64,000 nt of DNA from Desulfuromonadales bacterium (GTDB lineage Bacteria > Desulfobacterota > Desulfuromonadia > Desulfuromonadales > Geopsychrobacteraceae). Positions 33,471 to 41,684 of the stretch are shown in pieces. Made by a program: the position numbers and the translations under genes. The notes below the pieces were generated by a model. That model was given only the letters and a program-made list of their open reading frames with translations, did no database searches and was not told the origin of the DNA. Positions within the stretch are counted from its first letter, which is position 1; each line of letters opens with the position of its first letter. Where the stretch lies: assembly GCA_016931615.1 (NCBI GenBank), contig JAFGEL010000107.1, forward strand, positions 1-64,000. The letters are read 5' to 3'.

Positions 33471-34028
33471 ATGAAAAATTTACCCGTAAAAGAAAGAATC
33501 CTCATAACCGCGGAGCGCCTGTTTTACACACAAGGCTACCGGGCGACTGGGATCAATCAGATCATCAGTGAAGCCGGAGCGGCCAAGGCCAGTTTCTACC
33601 AGCACTTCCCCTCAAAGGAAGAACTTTGCCGGGAATATCTCGTACAGCGCAGCATTAAGGCTCACACCCGCCAGAAGAACTTTATCTCCATGGGTGACAC
33701 ACCGGTAGAGAGGATCTGCAACCTGTTCGAAAATATTGTCCAGAACGCAAAAGACAACAACTTCAACGGCTGCCCTTTTTTAAACATCTCCGCCGAGATC
33801 AACGAACATGAAAGCGTGCTCAGGCAGGCTGTAAAGGAACACAAAACAAGGCTGATCGAACTCATCCGCAACGAGCTGAAAAGTTATCCGGAGAGAGATC
33901 ATCTGGCGGAAATGATTTATGTCATTTACGAGGGGGCTAATATCGCTGTCAAAAATTACAGAGATCTGTGGCCGGTTGAGCGAGGGCGGCAATTAGCCCG
34001 CAATCTACTACTGAACGGGAGTGGATGA
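33471..34028 (+). CDS. TetR/AcrR-family regulator
   Basis: 185 residues. The N-terminal helix-turn-helix spans about 8-55 (AERLFYTQGYRATGINQI, AKASFYQHFPSKEEL). The C-terminal ligand domain contains Cys in NGCPFLN (about 100-106). The operator overlaps its own promoter, so autorepression is very likely. It shares an ATGA overlap with the QueG-like gene and presumably controls it. Inducer unknown. Confidence 0.87.
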   Translation: MKNLPVKERILITAERLFYTQGYRATGINQIISEAGAAKASFYQHFPSKEELCREYLVQRSIKAHTRQKNFISMGDTPVERICNLFENIVQNAKDNNFNGCPFLNISAEINEHESVLRQAVKEHKTRLIELIRNELKSYPERDHLAEMIYVIYEGANIAVKNYRDLWPVERGRQLARNLLLNGSG

Positions 34029-34900
34029 TGGATTCGAGCGAACTTCGGGCTCTGGCGGAGAGGACCGTCCGAAAGATCGTTATGACCTCGCCTTTGAACT
34101 CGCTGAAAGGTTTCGATGAAAAATCATGGGGAAAACCGATCGTCGGCTTTGCAGCAGGCAACGACCCACTTTTCGAATCTTATAAGGAGCTGATTGGTGA
34201 CTTCTATTGGACTCCGAGTGAGGTGATGCAACTGGCCTATCCGGATGAAACTTTTAACGCAGATCAGCTGAGCATCATCTGCTGGATCCTTCCTCAGACG
34301 GAGAACACCCTCGCAGATCAGAGAAAAGCAGACAAGCTCCCCGCATCTCGTTGGATTCATTCGCGGCACTACGGAGAAAAGTTCAATGAATACCTACGTG
34401 CCACGGTCAGGGACACTTTCATCAAAGCGGGCATCAAAGCCGCCGCACCGGTCATTTGCTCGGAGTTCAGTTACCAGCAATCACATAATTTTGGTCTCGC
34501 GTCCAACTGGTCCGAGCGTCACACGGCTTTTGTCGCCGGCCTGGGAACCTTCGGTCTGTCGGACGGCTTCATCACTGAGCGCGGCAAGGCGGTGAGAATC
34601 GGCTCCATTATTGTTGCCGCCCGGATCACGCCGGATGTCAGACGCTTCAACTCACACACGGCGAACTGTCTTTGGTACGCGGAAGGAACCTGCGGGGCCT
34701 GTATATCCAGATGCCCGGTCAATGCCATCTCCACCGCCGGACACGACAAGCAAGCCTGTTTTGAATATATCCGTGGGGTGACCGCACCCTACGCCGAAAA
34801 GATTCTCGGCGCCTGGGAAACCCCCTGCGGCTTATGTCAGGTCAAAATTCCCTGTGAACGGCACAATCCGGTTTCGACCTGTTCGAAGAAAGCGTCCTGA
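34025..34900 (+). CDS. QueG-like 4Fe-4S protein
   Basis: 291 residues. The C-terminal third carries two ferredoxin-type cluster motifs (CGACISRCPVNAI at about 227-239, and CGLCQVKIPC near 274-283 with an additional Cys at CFEY). The middle part (ERHTAFVAGLGTFGLSDGFI) matches the epoxyqueuosine reductase/reductive-dehalogenase-like family. It is shorter than QueG itself. It is translated with tetR (start overlaps the tetR stop), so it probably reduces a specific compound sensed by that repressor rather than serving tRNA modification. Substrate unknown. Confidence 0.78.
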   Translation: MMDSSELRALAERTVRKIVMTSPLNSLKGFDEKSWGKPIVGFAAGNDPLFESYKELIGDFYWTPSEVMQLAYPDETFNADQLSIICWILPQTENTLADQRKADKLPASRWIHSRHYGEKFNEYLRATVRDTFIKAGIKAAAPVICSEFSYQQSHNFGLASNWSERHTAFVAGLGTFGLSDGFITERGKAVRIGSIIVAARITPDVRRFNSHTANCLWYAEGTCGACISRCPVNAISTAGHDKQACFEYIRGVTAPYAEKILGAWETPCGLCQVKIPCERHNPVSTCSKKAS

Positions 34901-35238
34901 AGGCTGTGGTAAAAAAACTTGGTCAATCGGGCTCGCTGTATGAATGTTTCATATGTCATCAACTTACGACATTTGAGAGGGCATATTCATAAATGTCTAT
35001 TTTTGCCGATCTGCGGGGCAAGCTGTAGCGCATCTACCAAAACGTGAATTGCTAGTTGTGAAAAAGATACTCTCAGGCCAGAACAACCCCACCAAAATAG
35101 AAATCCTGATAATTGAATAGCAATGATCCAAGCACATTCCAGCTCAGTCTTGAAGGTCTTATAGCCGGGAACAACAAATTTTCGCTTGTCAAATTACCTA
35201 CCAGTAAACATTAGCTTCAATGTTTACCCCCTCTCCAC
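34901..35238. other. AT-rich intergenic region, nothing recognised
   Basis: About 340 bp with a falling GC content that marks the left border of the AT-rich island. Only short broken frames are present. No tRNA, attachment-site core or insertion sequence was recognised. Confidence 0.55.
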
Positions 35239-35273
35239 GTTAACTATCTGAACAAACCGTTAACAAGATGAAC
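35239..35273 (+). promoter_or_regulatory. 20-bp-period direct repeat, candidate activator site
   Basis: GTTAAC-N4-TGAAC occurs twice in phase, at 35239-35253 and 35259-35273, a period of 20 bp or about two helical turns. It lies about 115 bp upstream of a possible sigma-54 promoter. It is a candidate binding site for the PrpR-type activator at 39459. Confidence 0.45.
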
Positions 35274-35367
35274 GCGAGTTCTGTTTTATATTGAAGGGGA
35301 AAAATAATGAAAAAAAATAATATAATAATATTAGCTTGTTGTGGATTATTTAAACACTAAACCCAAA

Positions 35368-35383
35368 TGGCATACTCATTGAA
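35368..35383 (+). promoter_or_regulatory. Possible sigma-54 promoter of the amidohydrolase-TRAP operon
   Basis: TGGCATACTCATTGAA, with GG at 35369-35370 and correct 10-bp spacing to GA at 35381-35382. The -12 element has GA instead of GC, so the match is imperfect. The sigma-54 activator at the end of the cluster makes it plausible. Confidence 0.4.
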
Positions 35384-35423
35384 TAACTCTGTTATGAACT
35401 CAATCATAAATACGGAGATTATT

Positions 35424-36299
35424 ATGGAGCCCAATGCAATTCCGCCTCGGTGTGCTGGCGCAGATCCAAATCCGAAAAAACCAAGCTTTACACCTCCTCC
35501 AGGATCCTGCGATTGCCATTCTCATGTTCTGTGGCCGCAAAGCATGTATTCCTATGTGCCCAATCGTTCTTATACCCCCCCAGAAGCTAACCTGTCGAGT
35601 TACCAGCATATGCTCAGCACTTTGGGCCTTGATCGAGCCGTCATTGTTCATCCCAGCGTTTACGGGACAGATAACCGCGCCACGCTGGAAGCCATCAAAA
35701 AAGGCGGTAAAAATTTCAGGGGTGTAGCCGTTGTTGACGAAGACATTGATTTTTCCGAGCTTGAAGACATGCATCAGGCAGGAATCCGTGGCGTTCGCAT
35801 AAATTTGCTTTTTGAGGGCGGAATTGGCATGTCAGGCGTCAAAAAATTAACCCAAAAAGTTGCCCCCTTGGGCTGGCATCTACAAGTTCTTATTGATGTT
35901 TCAGAGTTTGACGAGCTTGATACGCTGGGTGATCTGCCTGTCGATGTTGTATTTGATCATATGGGGCACATGCCAACGGCAAAGGGGTTGAACGACCCCG
36001 GATTCGTAAAAATGTTAAAAATGCTGGAGCGGGGACACGCCTGGGTGAAATTATCAGGTGCATACCGAATTTCCGGCCATAATAATTTGCCGTACAACGA
36101 TGTCGTGCCGTTTGCGCAGCAGATAATTAAAACTAATCCGGAGAATCTCGTCTGGGCCACCGACTGGCCACACCCTTCGGTCAACGTGCCGATGCCGAAT
36201 GATGGCGATCTGCTGGATCTTCTCCTTAACTGGGCTCCGGATGAACAGACTAGGAACAGAATCCTGGTTGATAACCCTTCAAGGTTGTACGATTTTTGA
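35424..36299 (+). CDS. Amidohydrolase-family hydrolase (2-pyrone-4,6-dicarboxylate lactonase-like)
   Basis: 291 residues. Metal-dependent TIM-barrel hydrolase with CDCHSHV near 29-35, VVFDHMGHMP near 174-183 and VWATDWPHPS near 247-256 (catalytic Asp). The layout matches LigI-like lactonases and related dicarboxylate lactone hydrolases. The start at 35424 has GGAG upstream; an in-frame ATG at 35367 falls on the proposed promoter. First gene of a cluster with a TRAP transporter, so it probably opens a lactone or similar ring of an imported carboxylate. Confidence 0.82.
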   Translation: MEPNAIPPRCAGADPNPKKPSFTPPPGSCDCHSHVLWPQSMYSYVPNRSYTPPEANLSSYQHMLSTLGLDRAVIVHPSVYGTDNRATLEAIKKGGKNFRGVAVVDEDIDFSELEDMHQAGIRGVRINLLFEGGIGMSGVKKLTQKVAPLGWHLQVLIDVSEFDELDTLGDLPVDVVFDHMGHMPTAKGLNDPGFVKMLKMLERGHAWVKLSGAYRISGHNNLPYNDVVPFAQQIIKTNPENLVWATDWPHPSVNVPMPNDGDLLDLLLNWAPDEQTRNRILVDNPSRLYDF

Positions 36300-36367
36300 G
36301 ATTCAGAACTTATAGATTAATGCTTACTGTAGCTTTTCAATAATCCCCTATCGTAAAGGAGTCAAAA

Positions 36368-37369
36368 ATGAAATCTTCATTGTCCCTCAACGTGATAAAA
36401 AGTTTATGCCTGACTACGGCCATCATTTTCATGTCGGCTGGCCTAACGTTTGCTACGACTACAATCAAGATCGGCTGGACTACCTCTGACGGAGAAAAGG
36501 ATCCTTACGCGATTACTGCCAGGGAATTTTCTGCGGCTTTAAATGAGCTGGCTCCTGGGGCGTTTGAGGTTAAGTACTTTCCCAATCGTCAGCTTGGCGA
36601 TGAAAAGGAGATGGTTGAAGGCCTGTCTTTCGGCACTCTCGATGCTGCGGTAATCACCAATGCGGTTATCGCAAATGTACAACCGTCATTTCAGCTGAAT
36701 GACATGCCATTTCTTTATGGTGACGAATCCCAGGCCCATAAGGTTCTGGACGGCCCGGTCGGACAGAAGTTACTGGTGAACCTGTTGAAAAACAAAATTG
36801 TTGGGCTTGGCTTCGCGGAAGGCGGATTCAGACACATGATTAATAATGTCAGACCTGTTTACGAACCCTCTGATGTCTTAAAGGTGAAATACCGTGTCAT
36901 GCAAAACCAGGTTTTTATTAAAATGTTTTCTTCCCTGGGCGGAAACGCCGTTCCGATGGCTTGGGGCGAGGCTTTCACAGCAATGCAGCAGGGAGCCATC
37001 GACGGGCTGGAGATACCCGTCGCTGTCATTTATAGCAATAAATACTATGAAGTCGCAAAATACCTATCGCTCACGAAACATACCTATTCAGCCTTAGGCG
37101 TTATGTTTTCCCAAAGAACATTTAACAAACTTTCTAAAGACGACCAGGAAACTGTGAAAATAGCTGCCAAGCTGGCAATTGATCGGCAGCGCACAAAAGC
37201 TGCGCAGAACGCAAAGGAAATCATCGAAATGCTTAAGGCTGAAGGTATGCAGGTGAATGATATAAAAAATCCCAAGGACTTTAGAGTGTTAGTGACTGAT
37301 ATCTATGAAGAATTTAAGCCAAAGATTGGCGCAGATCTTTTCGATCAAGCTCTTGCTGAAGTTGAATAA
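36368..37369 (+). CDS. dctP: TRAP transporter solute-binding protein, DctP family
   Basis: 333 residues, periplasmic. The signal peptide ends at LTFA (about 29). Family signatures are REFSAALNELAPGAFEVKYFPNRQLGDEKEM (in part FPNRQLGDEKEM, about 77-88), the carboxylate-binding Arg region VKYRVMQN near 175 and WGEAFTAMQQGAIDGLE near 200-216. It delivers a carboxylate substrate to the DctQM permease. AAAGGAG precedes the ATG. Confidence 0.92.
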   Translation: MKSSLSLNVIKSLCLTTAIIFMSAGLTFATTTIKIGWTTSDGEKDPYAITAREFSAALNELAPGAFEVKYFPNRQLGDEKEMVEGLSFGTLDAAVITNAVIANVQPSFQLNDMPFLYGDESQAHKVLDGPVGQKLLVNLLKNKIVGLGFAEGGFRHMINNVRPVYEPSDVLKVKYRVMQNQVFIKMFSSLGGNAVPMAWGEAFTAMQQGAIDGLEIPVAVIYSNKYYEVAKYLSLTKHTYSALGVMFSQRTFNKLSKDDQETVKIAAKLAIDRQRTKAAQNAKEIIEMLKAEGMQVNDIKNPKDFRVLVTDIYEEFKPKIGADLFDQALAEVE

Positions 37370-37428
37370 TAAAATCATGGCGGGGAAGAGGCTCGTGGGT
37401 TTCTTCCCCATACTTTTTCGGGGTTGTG

Positions 37429-37947
37429 ATGATTGGAATATTTGAAAAGTTTTCCAGGCGGTTAGGCGTTGCAACAGGTGCCGTTGTTGTCTGCATGATG
37501 TCCATTGCCATGATCAGCCTGAATGTCCAGGTTTTCACGCGCTATGTTATGGGTCAGTCAGCCAGTTGGAGTGAAGAATTGGCGATGTTTTTGTTCTCCT
37601 GGTCTGTTCTTTTAGTCGGCAGCCTTGGCGTTCGTGAGAAATTTCATGTCAGCCTTACGTTTGTTTTGAGTTTTGCCCCACCAATGTTCCGGTTTTTGAT
37701 TGAAAAGTTTCTGCACCTTATAACCTTGGTGTTTGGGGTGTTTTTAGCGACTTCCGGTATGAGTTACGTTGAGAGAACTCTCGGCCAGGTGTCGGCGGCG
37801 GTTCAGTATCCGGTCGAGTGGTTGCACTATTCGGCGCCTGTCTCCGGTGTGCTGATCTGTGTTCACGCTTTTGCACATCTGCTAGCAAAACAATCCTTTG
37901 AAAACCCTGAAGCTGAGCCCTCAGAGAGCAGCGGGAGCCTGATATGA
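37429..37947 (+). CDS. dctQ: TRAP transporter small permease, DctQ family
   Basis: 172 residues, four transmembrane helices, inner membrane. The segment WSEELAMFLFSWSVLLVGSLGVREKFHVSLTF (in part WSEELAMFLFSW, about 44-55) is the family hallmark. The ATG at 37429 follows a GTG at 37426. It overlaps dctM by four bases (ATGA). Confidence 0.9.
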   Translation: MIGIFEKFSRRLGVATGAVVVCMMSIAMISLNVQVFTRYVMGQSASWSEELAMFLFSWSVLLVGSLGVREKFHVSLTFVLSFAPPMFRFLIEKFLHLITLVFGVFLATSGMSYVERTLGQVSAAVQYPVEWLHYSAPVSGVLICVHAFAHLLAKQSFENPEAEPSESSGSLI

Positions 37948-39227
37948 GCGAAACAGCGTTAGCTACTGTCGTTGTCTTTTTGGTTTTAATGTTTGGTGGT
38001 TTGCCCATTGCCATCACTCTCGGTTTTGCTTCGGTTGTTGGCCTCTATGTTGCTGACATAGATATGGTCGTTCTGGGACAACGGCTTCTCTCGGGAACAC
38101 AGTCTTTTACTCTGTTGGCTATTCCCGGGTTTGTCATCACTGGTGATCTGATGATGCAGGGAGGGCTCTCTTCCCGCCTTGTTCGGATCTGCCACACTCT
38201 CGTACAGCATGTTACCGGTGGCTTGGGCATGGTCACGGTGCTGTCTGCCTCATTTTTTGCAGCAATTTCCGGGTCGGCACCGGCCACCACAGCAGCAATC
38301 GGATCCATAATGATCCCGGAGATGGAAAAGAATGGCTATCCTAAGCGCTTCCCAACTGCCTTGGCAACAGCATCAGGACCGATAGGACAGATGATCCCGC
38401 CCTCCATCCCGATGGTGATCTGGGGTGTTGTTTCTGAGCAATCGATTACTAAATTGTTTCTCGCAGGAATTATTCCTGGCGCTTTGATTGCGGCAGGGTT
38501 GATGGTTGTCTGCTATTTTTATGCTCGGAAAATGGGCATTGGCAGTTCAGTAAGGCGGGCCACAAGAAAGGAGCTTTTTTCAGCACTGAATGATGGGAAG
38601 TGGGCCCTTCTTGCGCCATTTGTTATTCTCGGAGGCATTTATTCGGGAATATTTACCCCGACTGAAGCAGCAGCTGTAGGGGTAACTTATGCCCTTATTA
38701 TTGGCCTATTTGTCTACAAAGAGCTCAAAGTTAAAGACCTCTATAGCGTGCTGTTGCAATCGTGCCGGACGACCGGCATTGTCTGCTTCATTATCGCTGC
38801 AGCTTCAGCCTTTGGCTGGTTAATGGCGATTGAAGAGCTGCCGAGTACATTAACGAATGCAATTCTCTCTGTTTCTTCCAATGAAATTGTCATACTGTTG
38901 ATGCTTAACCTCATGCTGCTCTTCATTGGAGCAATCATGGATAATATTGCAGCAATGATTATTCTGGGCGGTGTTCTCACCTCAATTGGGGCAAACCTGG
39001 GGCTTGATCCTATACATTTGGGGGCTATTGTCGTAATAAACTTCGCCATAGGGATGGCGACACCACCTTTTGGTTATTCAATTTTTATCGGATCTGCTAT
39101 CAGTAAATTGTCGATAGAAGAGATTTCCAAATCTTTAGCTCCGATGCTATTGGTGCAGATCATTGTGTTGTTTCTGATTACGTTTATTCCAAGCATAACC
39201 TTAACACTGCCTTCGCTTCTTGACTGA
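37944..39227 (+). CDS. dctM: TRAP transporter large permease, DctM family
   Basis: 427 residues with about 12 helices. It forms the sodium-coupled channel with DctQ. Typical segments are GGLPIAITLGFASVVGLY near 13-30, SGSAPATTAAIGSIMIPEM near 110-128 and PPSIPMVIWG near 152-161. The end reads ATPPFGYSIFIGSAIS near 373-388. Translationally coupled to dctQ. Confidence 0.93.
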   Translation: MSETALATVVVFLVLMFGGLPIAITLGFASVVGLYVADIDMVVLGQRLLSGTQSFTLLAIPGFVITGDLMMQGGLSSRLVRICHTLVQHVTGGLGMVTVLSASFFAAISGSAPATTAAIGSIMIPEMEKNGYPKRFPTALATASGPIGQMIPPSIPMVIWGVVSEQSITKLFLAGIIPGALIAAGLMVVCYFYARKMGIGSSVRRATRKELFSALNDGKWALLAPFVILGGIYSGIFTPTEAAAVGVTYALIIGLFVYKELKVKDLYSVLLQSCRTTGIVCFIIAAASAFGWLMAIEELPSTLTNAILSVSSNEIVILLMLNLMLLFIGAIMDNIAAMIILGGVLTSIGANLGLDPIHLGAIVVINFAIGMATPPFGYSIFIGSAISKLSIEEISKSLAPMLLVQIIVLFLITFIPSITLTLPSLLD

Positions 39228-39325
39228 GAGGATGTTATTTTTATAGATGGATCTGGTTATCTACTTCACTCCACCTACAAGGAACAGGGGGCCGGGTGTT
39301 TGTTGCCAAGGATGGCGACAACAAG

Positions 39326-39357
39326 CCCCATGGGTTAATGTGTCCCTTGTCATGGGG
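39326..39357 (+). terminator. Hairpin between dctM and the PrpR-type activator gene
   Basis: CCCCATG and CATGGGG form a 7-bp stem with an 18-base loop, followed by a T-rich stretch (ATTTCTTTCCCTTT). It lies in the 231-bp gap. An 8-bp hairpin (TTGTTGCC / GGCGACAA) lies just before it. It could end or reduce TRAP operon transcription. Confidence 0.4.
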
Positions 39358-39458
39358 ATTTCTTTCCCTTTCGACAACGCCAATTCTAAGTTGAGTGAAC
39401 TGGATAACCAGATAGCTGAATTGCAAACATCGTCAACTCGCAACAAGAAATCGTTAAG

Positions 39459-41357
39459 ATGAAGCCAAAAATCATTGTAACATCGCCGAATTCTCAGTTT
39501 TCGAAACTTGTCGCGCAGGTTAGCCAGGAAAAAAAAATTAGAGTCAAAATCATTGAGGCAATCCTGGATGATGCCGCTAACCAGGTCCGCGAAGCGGTCA
39601 AGAGAGATAATTACGAGGTTGTTGTTACCCGGAGTCGCACCGCCTCAATCATCAAGCAAGCTGTTGATATTCCAGTAGTAACATCAGAATTTAGTGATTT
39701 CGACTTATTGCGATCTTTATGGGAAGCGAAAAAACATGGAAGCAAGATTGCTTACTTTGATTCTGCAAATCGTCAATTCTATGAAAATGAAGATTTTGTG
39801 GAAATTTTAGGGGCAAATGTAAAAAAGTATGAATACAAAACCAGCGAAGAGTTTAAGGAGAAAATCAACCAAGCCTATTCCGATGGAATAGATGTCGTTG
39901 TCAGTTGTTCAGAGGTCGCCAAAGATCTCGCAACTTCTCTTGGAATGAAAGCTTTGGTGGTCTCAGTCAGCTATGCCTCTGTTGAGCAAAACCTGTTACG
40001 TGCGGAAGAGATTGTCTCCATCAGAAAACGAGACAAAGAGTACAACCGTCGACTAACCTCGATGATGCAATCAGTTAGCGATGGGGTTATTTGCATTGAT
40101 CAGTTTGAAGATGTCATATTTGCCAATGACTGTGCTTTGAAAATGCTCAATATGCCGGCTGACGGTTCCTCCCTAAATCAAAAATTAAAATCTAGTGAAC
40201 ATTTGAAGGAACTTTTATTTTTGCCCAGAGGGAATGGGAACCTATACAAATCAAATGGCGTCGAACTTATCGTTAATCGAACATCTGTTCAGGAAAAAAA
40301 TGAGTATTTTGGAGAGGTTTTTACATTTAATCAACTCTCCGAAATACAAAAGCTAGAACAAAAGATCCGCAAGGAGTCTTATAAGAAAGGCTTGGTTTCA
40401 AGGTTTAAATTTGCAGACATAATAACCGTTGACAGTAGAATGGTTGATATCGTTGAAAAGGCAAGAAGCTTTTCTGGCGTTGATTCAACGTTACTTATCA
40501 TTGGTGAAAGTGGTTCTGGAAAGGAAATGCTCGCACAAGGTGTGCACCATGCCAGCGCTCGATCAAGTGGACCATTTGTCGCCATCAATTGTGCTGCACT
40601 GCCGAAAGATTTACTGGAAAGTGAAATTTTTGGTTATGAAGAGGGGGCATTTACCGGCGCTCGGAAAGGAGGTAAGATTGGTCTTTTTGAGCTGGCCCAC
40701 AAGGGAACGATATTTTTAGATGAAATAGGCAGTATCCCGAAAGATTTACAAGCAAGATTATTGCGTGTTTTACAAGAAAAAGTTGTGATGCGAATTGGTG
40801 GAGATTCGGTCATTCCTGTTGATGTGCGTTGTATTGCGGCCACAAATGAAAACCTTCAGGAGGCCATTAAAAATGGAGAGTTCCGCCATGATTTGTATTT
40901 CAGATTAAATGTGCTGAAGCTAAAAGTTCCTCCCCTGCGGGAAAGACCTAAAGATATTTCTTTGCTATCGGACTCATTCCTGGCTCATTTCAATGGAGTT
41001 TTCGGGAAAACAATTAAAAAACTTCCAAAGACCATAACGGACTGGATGGAGGCTTATTCCTGGCCCGGGAATGTCAGAGAGCTTGAGAATTTTATTGAGC
41101 GTTTAGTTGTTCTTGCCAACCAAGCGGATCTTCATGAGAAATGGGCTCAACAGCTAATCTATGAAGCAGATGAAGGCATTCTTCATGGCTCCGAAGATAA
41201 GATAGGAATAAGGGTCGGGACACTTGAAGATATGGAGCAACAACTGATTGATGCCGTTTCAAACATATATGGCAATCGAAAATCTGATTTAGCAAAAATC
41301 TTAGGGATAAGTCGCACCACTCTTTGGAAGAAATTAAATAAAAACGCAATAGATTAG
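39459..41357 (+). CDS. PrpR-type sigma-54-dependent activator
   Basis: 632 residues. The N-terminal PrpR domain (about 5-180) senses the effector in propionate-type regulators ([31 protein letters not shown]). A PAS-like domain follows ([13 protein letters not shown]). The AAA+ core has GESGSGKE near 347-354, GAFTGA near 394 and [10 protein letters not shown]. The Fis helix-turn-helix is at the end ([20 protein letters not shown]). It is the last gene of the AT-rich cluster and presumably activates the amidohydrolase-TRAP operon in response to the imported acid or its product. Confidence 0.9.
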   Translation: MKPKIIVTSPNSQFSKLVAQVSQEKKIRVKIIEAILDDAANQVREAVKRDNYEVVVTRSRTASIIKQAVDIPVVTSEFSDFDLLRSLWEAKKHGSKIAYFDSANRQFYENEDFVEILGANVKKYEYKTSEEFKEKINQAYSDGIDVVVSCSEVAKDLATSLGMKALVVSVSYASVEQNLLRAEEIVSIRKRDKEYNRRLTSMMQSVSDGVICIDQFEDVIFANDCALKMLNMPADGSSLNQKLKSSEHLKELLFLPRGNGNLYKSNGVELIVNRTSVQEKNEYFGEVFTFNQLSEIQKLEQKIRKESYKKGLVSRFKFADIITVDSRMVDIVEKARSFSGVDSTLLIIGESGSGKEMLAQGVHHASARSSGPFVAINCAALPKDLLESEIFGYEEGAFTGARKGGKIGLFELAHKGTIFLDEIGSIPKDLQARLLRVLQEKVVMRIGGDSVIPVDVRCIAATNENLQEAIKNGEFRHDLYFRLNVLKLKVPPLRERPKDISLLSDSFLAHFNGVFGKTIKKLPKTITDWMEAYSWPGNVRELENFIERLVVLANQADLHEKWAQQLIYEADEGILHGSEDKIGIRVGTLEDMEQQLIDAVSNIYGNRKSDLAKILGISRTTLWKKLNKNAID

Positions 41358-41403
41358 TGTCTAATCTGATCATCGAACGGCGAAATTTGTTTTTGAAAAT
41401 TTA

Positions 41404-41469
41404 GGGTTTTAAACCCAATAGATTGAGTTTTGGACGCTGGCAGCTCTTCAGACAAAACCCCATCTATTG
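41404..41469 (+). terminator. Hairpins downstream of the PrpR-type gene
   Basis: GGGTTT-T-AAACCC (41404-41416) is followed by a larger stem: 41416-41432 pairs with 41453-41469 at 15 of 17 positions (CAATAGAT and GTTTTG arms), ending in TTTTCC. The larger stem is terminator-like. The remaining gap to 41684 holds no gene. Confidence 0.5.
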
Positions 41470-41684
41470 TTTTCCATATGTTGTGTCAAAACCGATTTCA
41501 AAAGTCCTTAGAAATTTCTGTGAAGAAGCCAGGCCCAACCATAAAAACCAGTTGAATTCACACAATAATAAGCTGATGGGTTGCGTTAATAATCGGTGAA
41601 AATAATGGGGCAAAAACACCCGGCAGGGTTTGGCTCAGGATCGATGGTGGGATTCATCATAATGAACACTAAAGCTTATATGGA

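Noticed and set aside
34901-35238. Possible integration site or tRNA at the left border of the AT-rich island
   Set aside because: No tRNA fold, direct-repeat core or integrase was found.
39247-39462. 71-codon frame between dctM and the PrpR-type gene
   Set aside because: No ribosome site, low-complexity start and two hairpins inside; more likely non-coding spacer.
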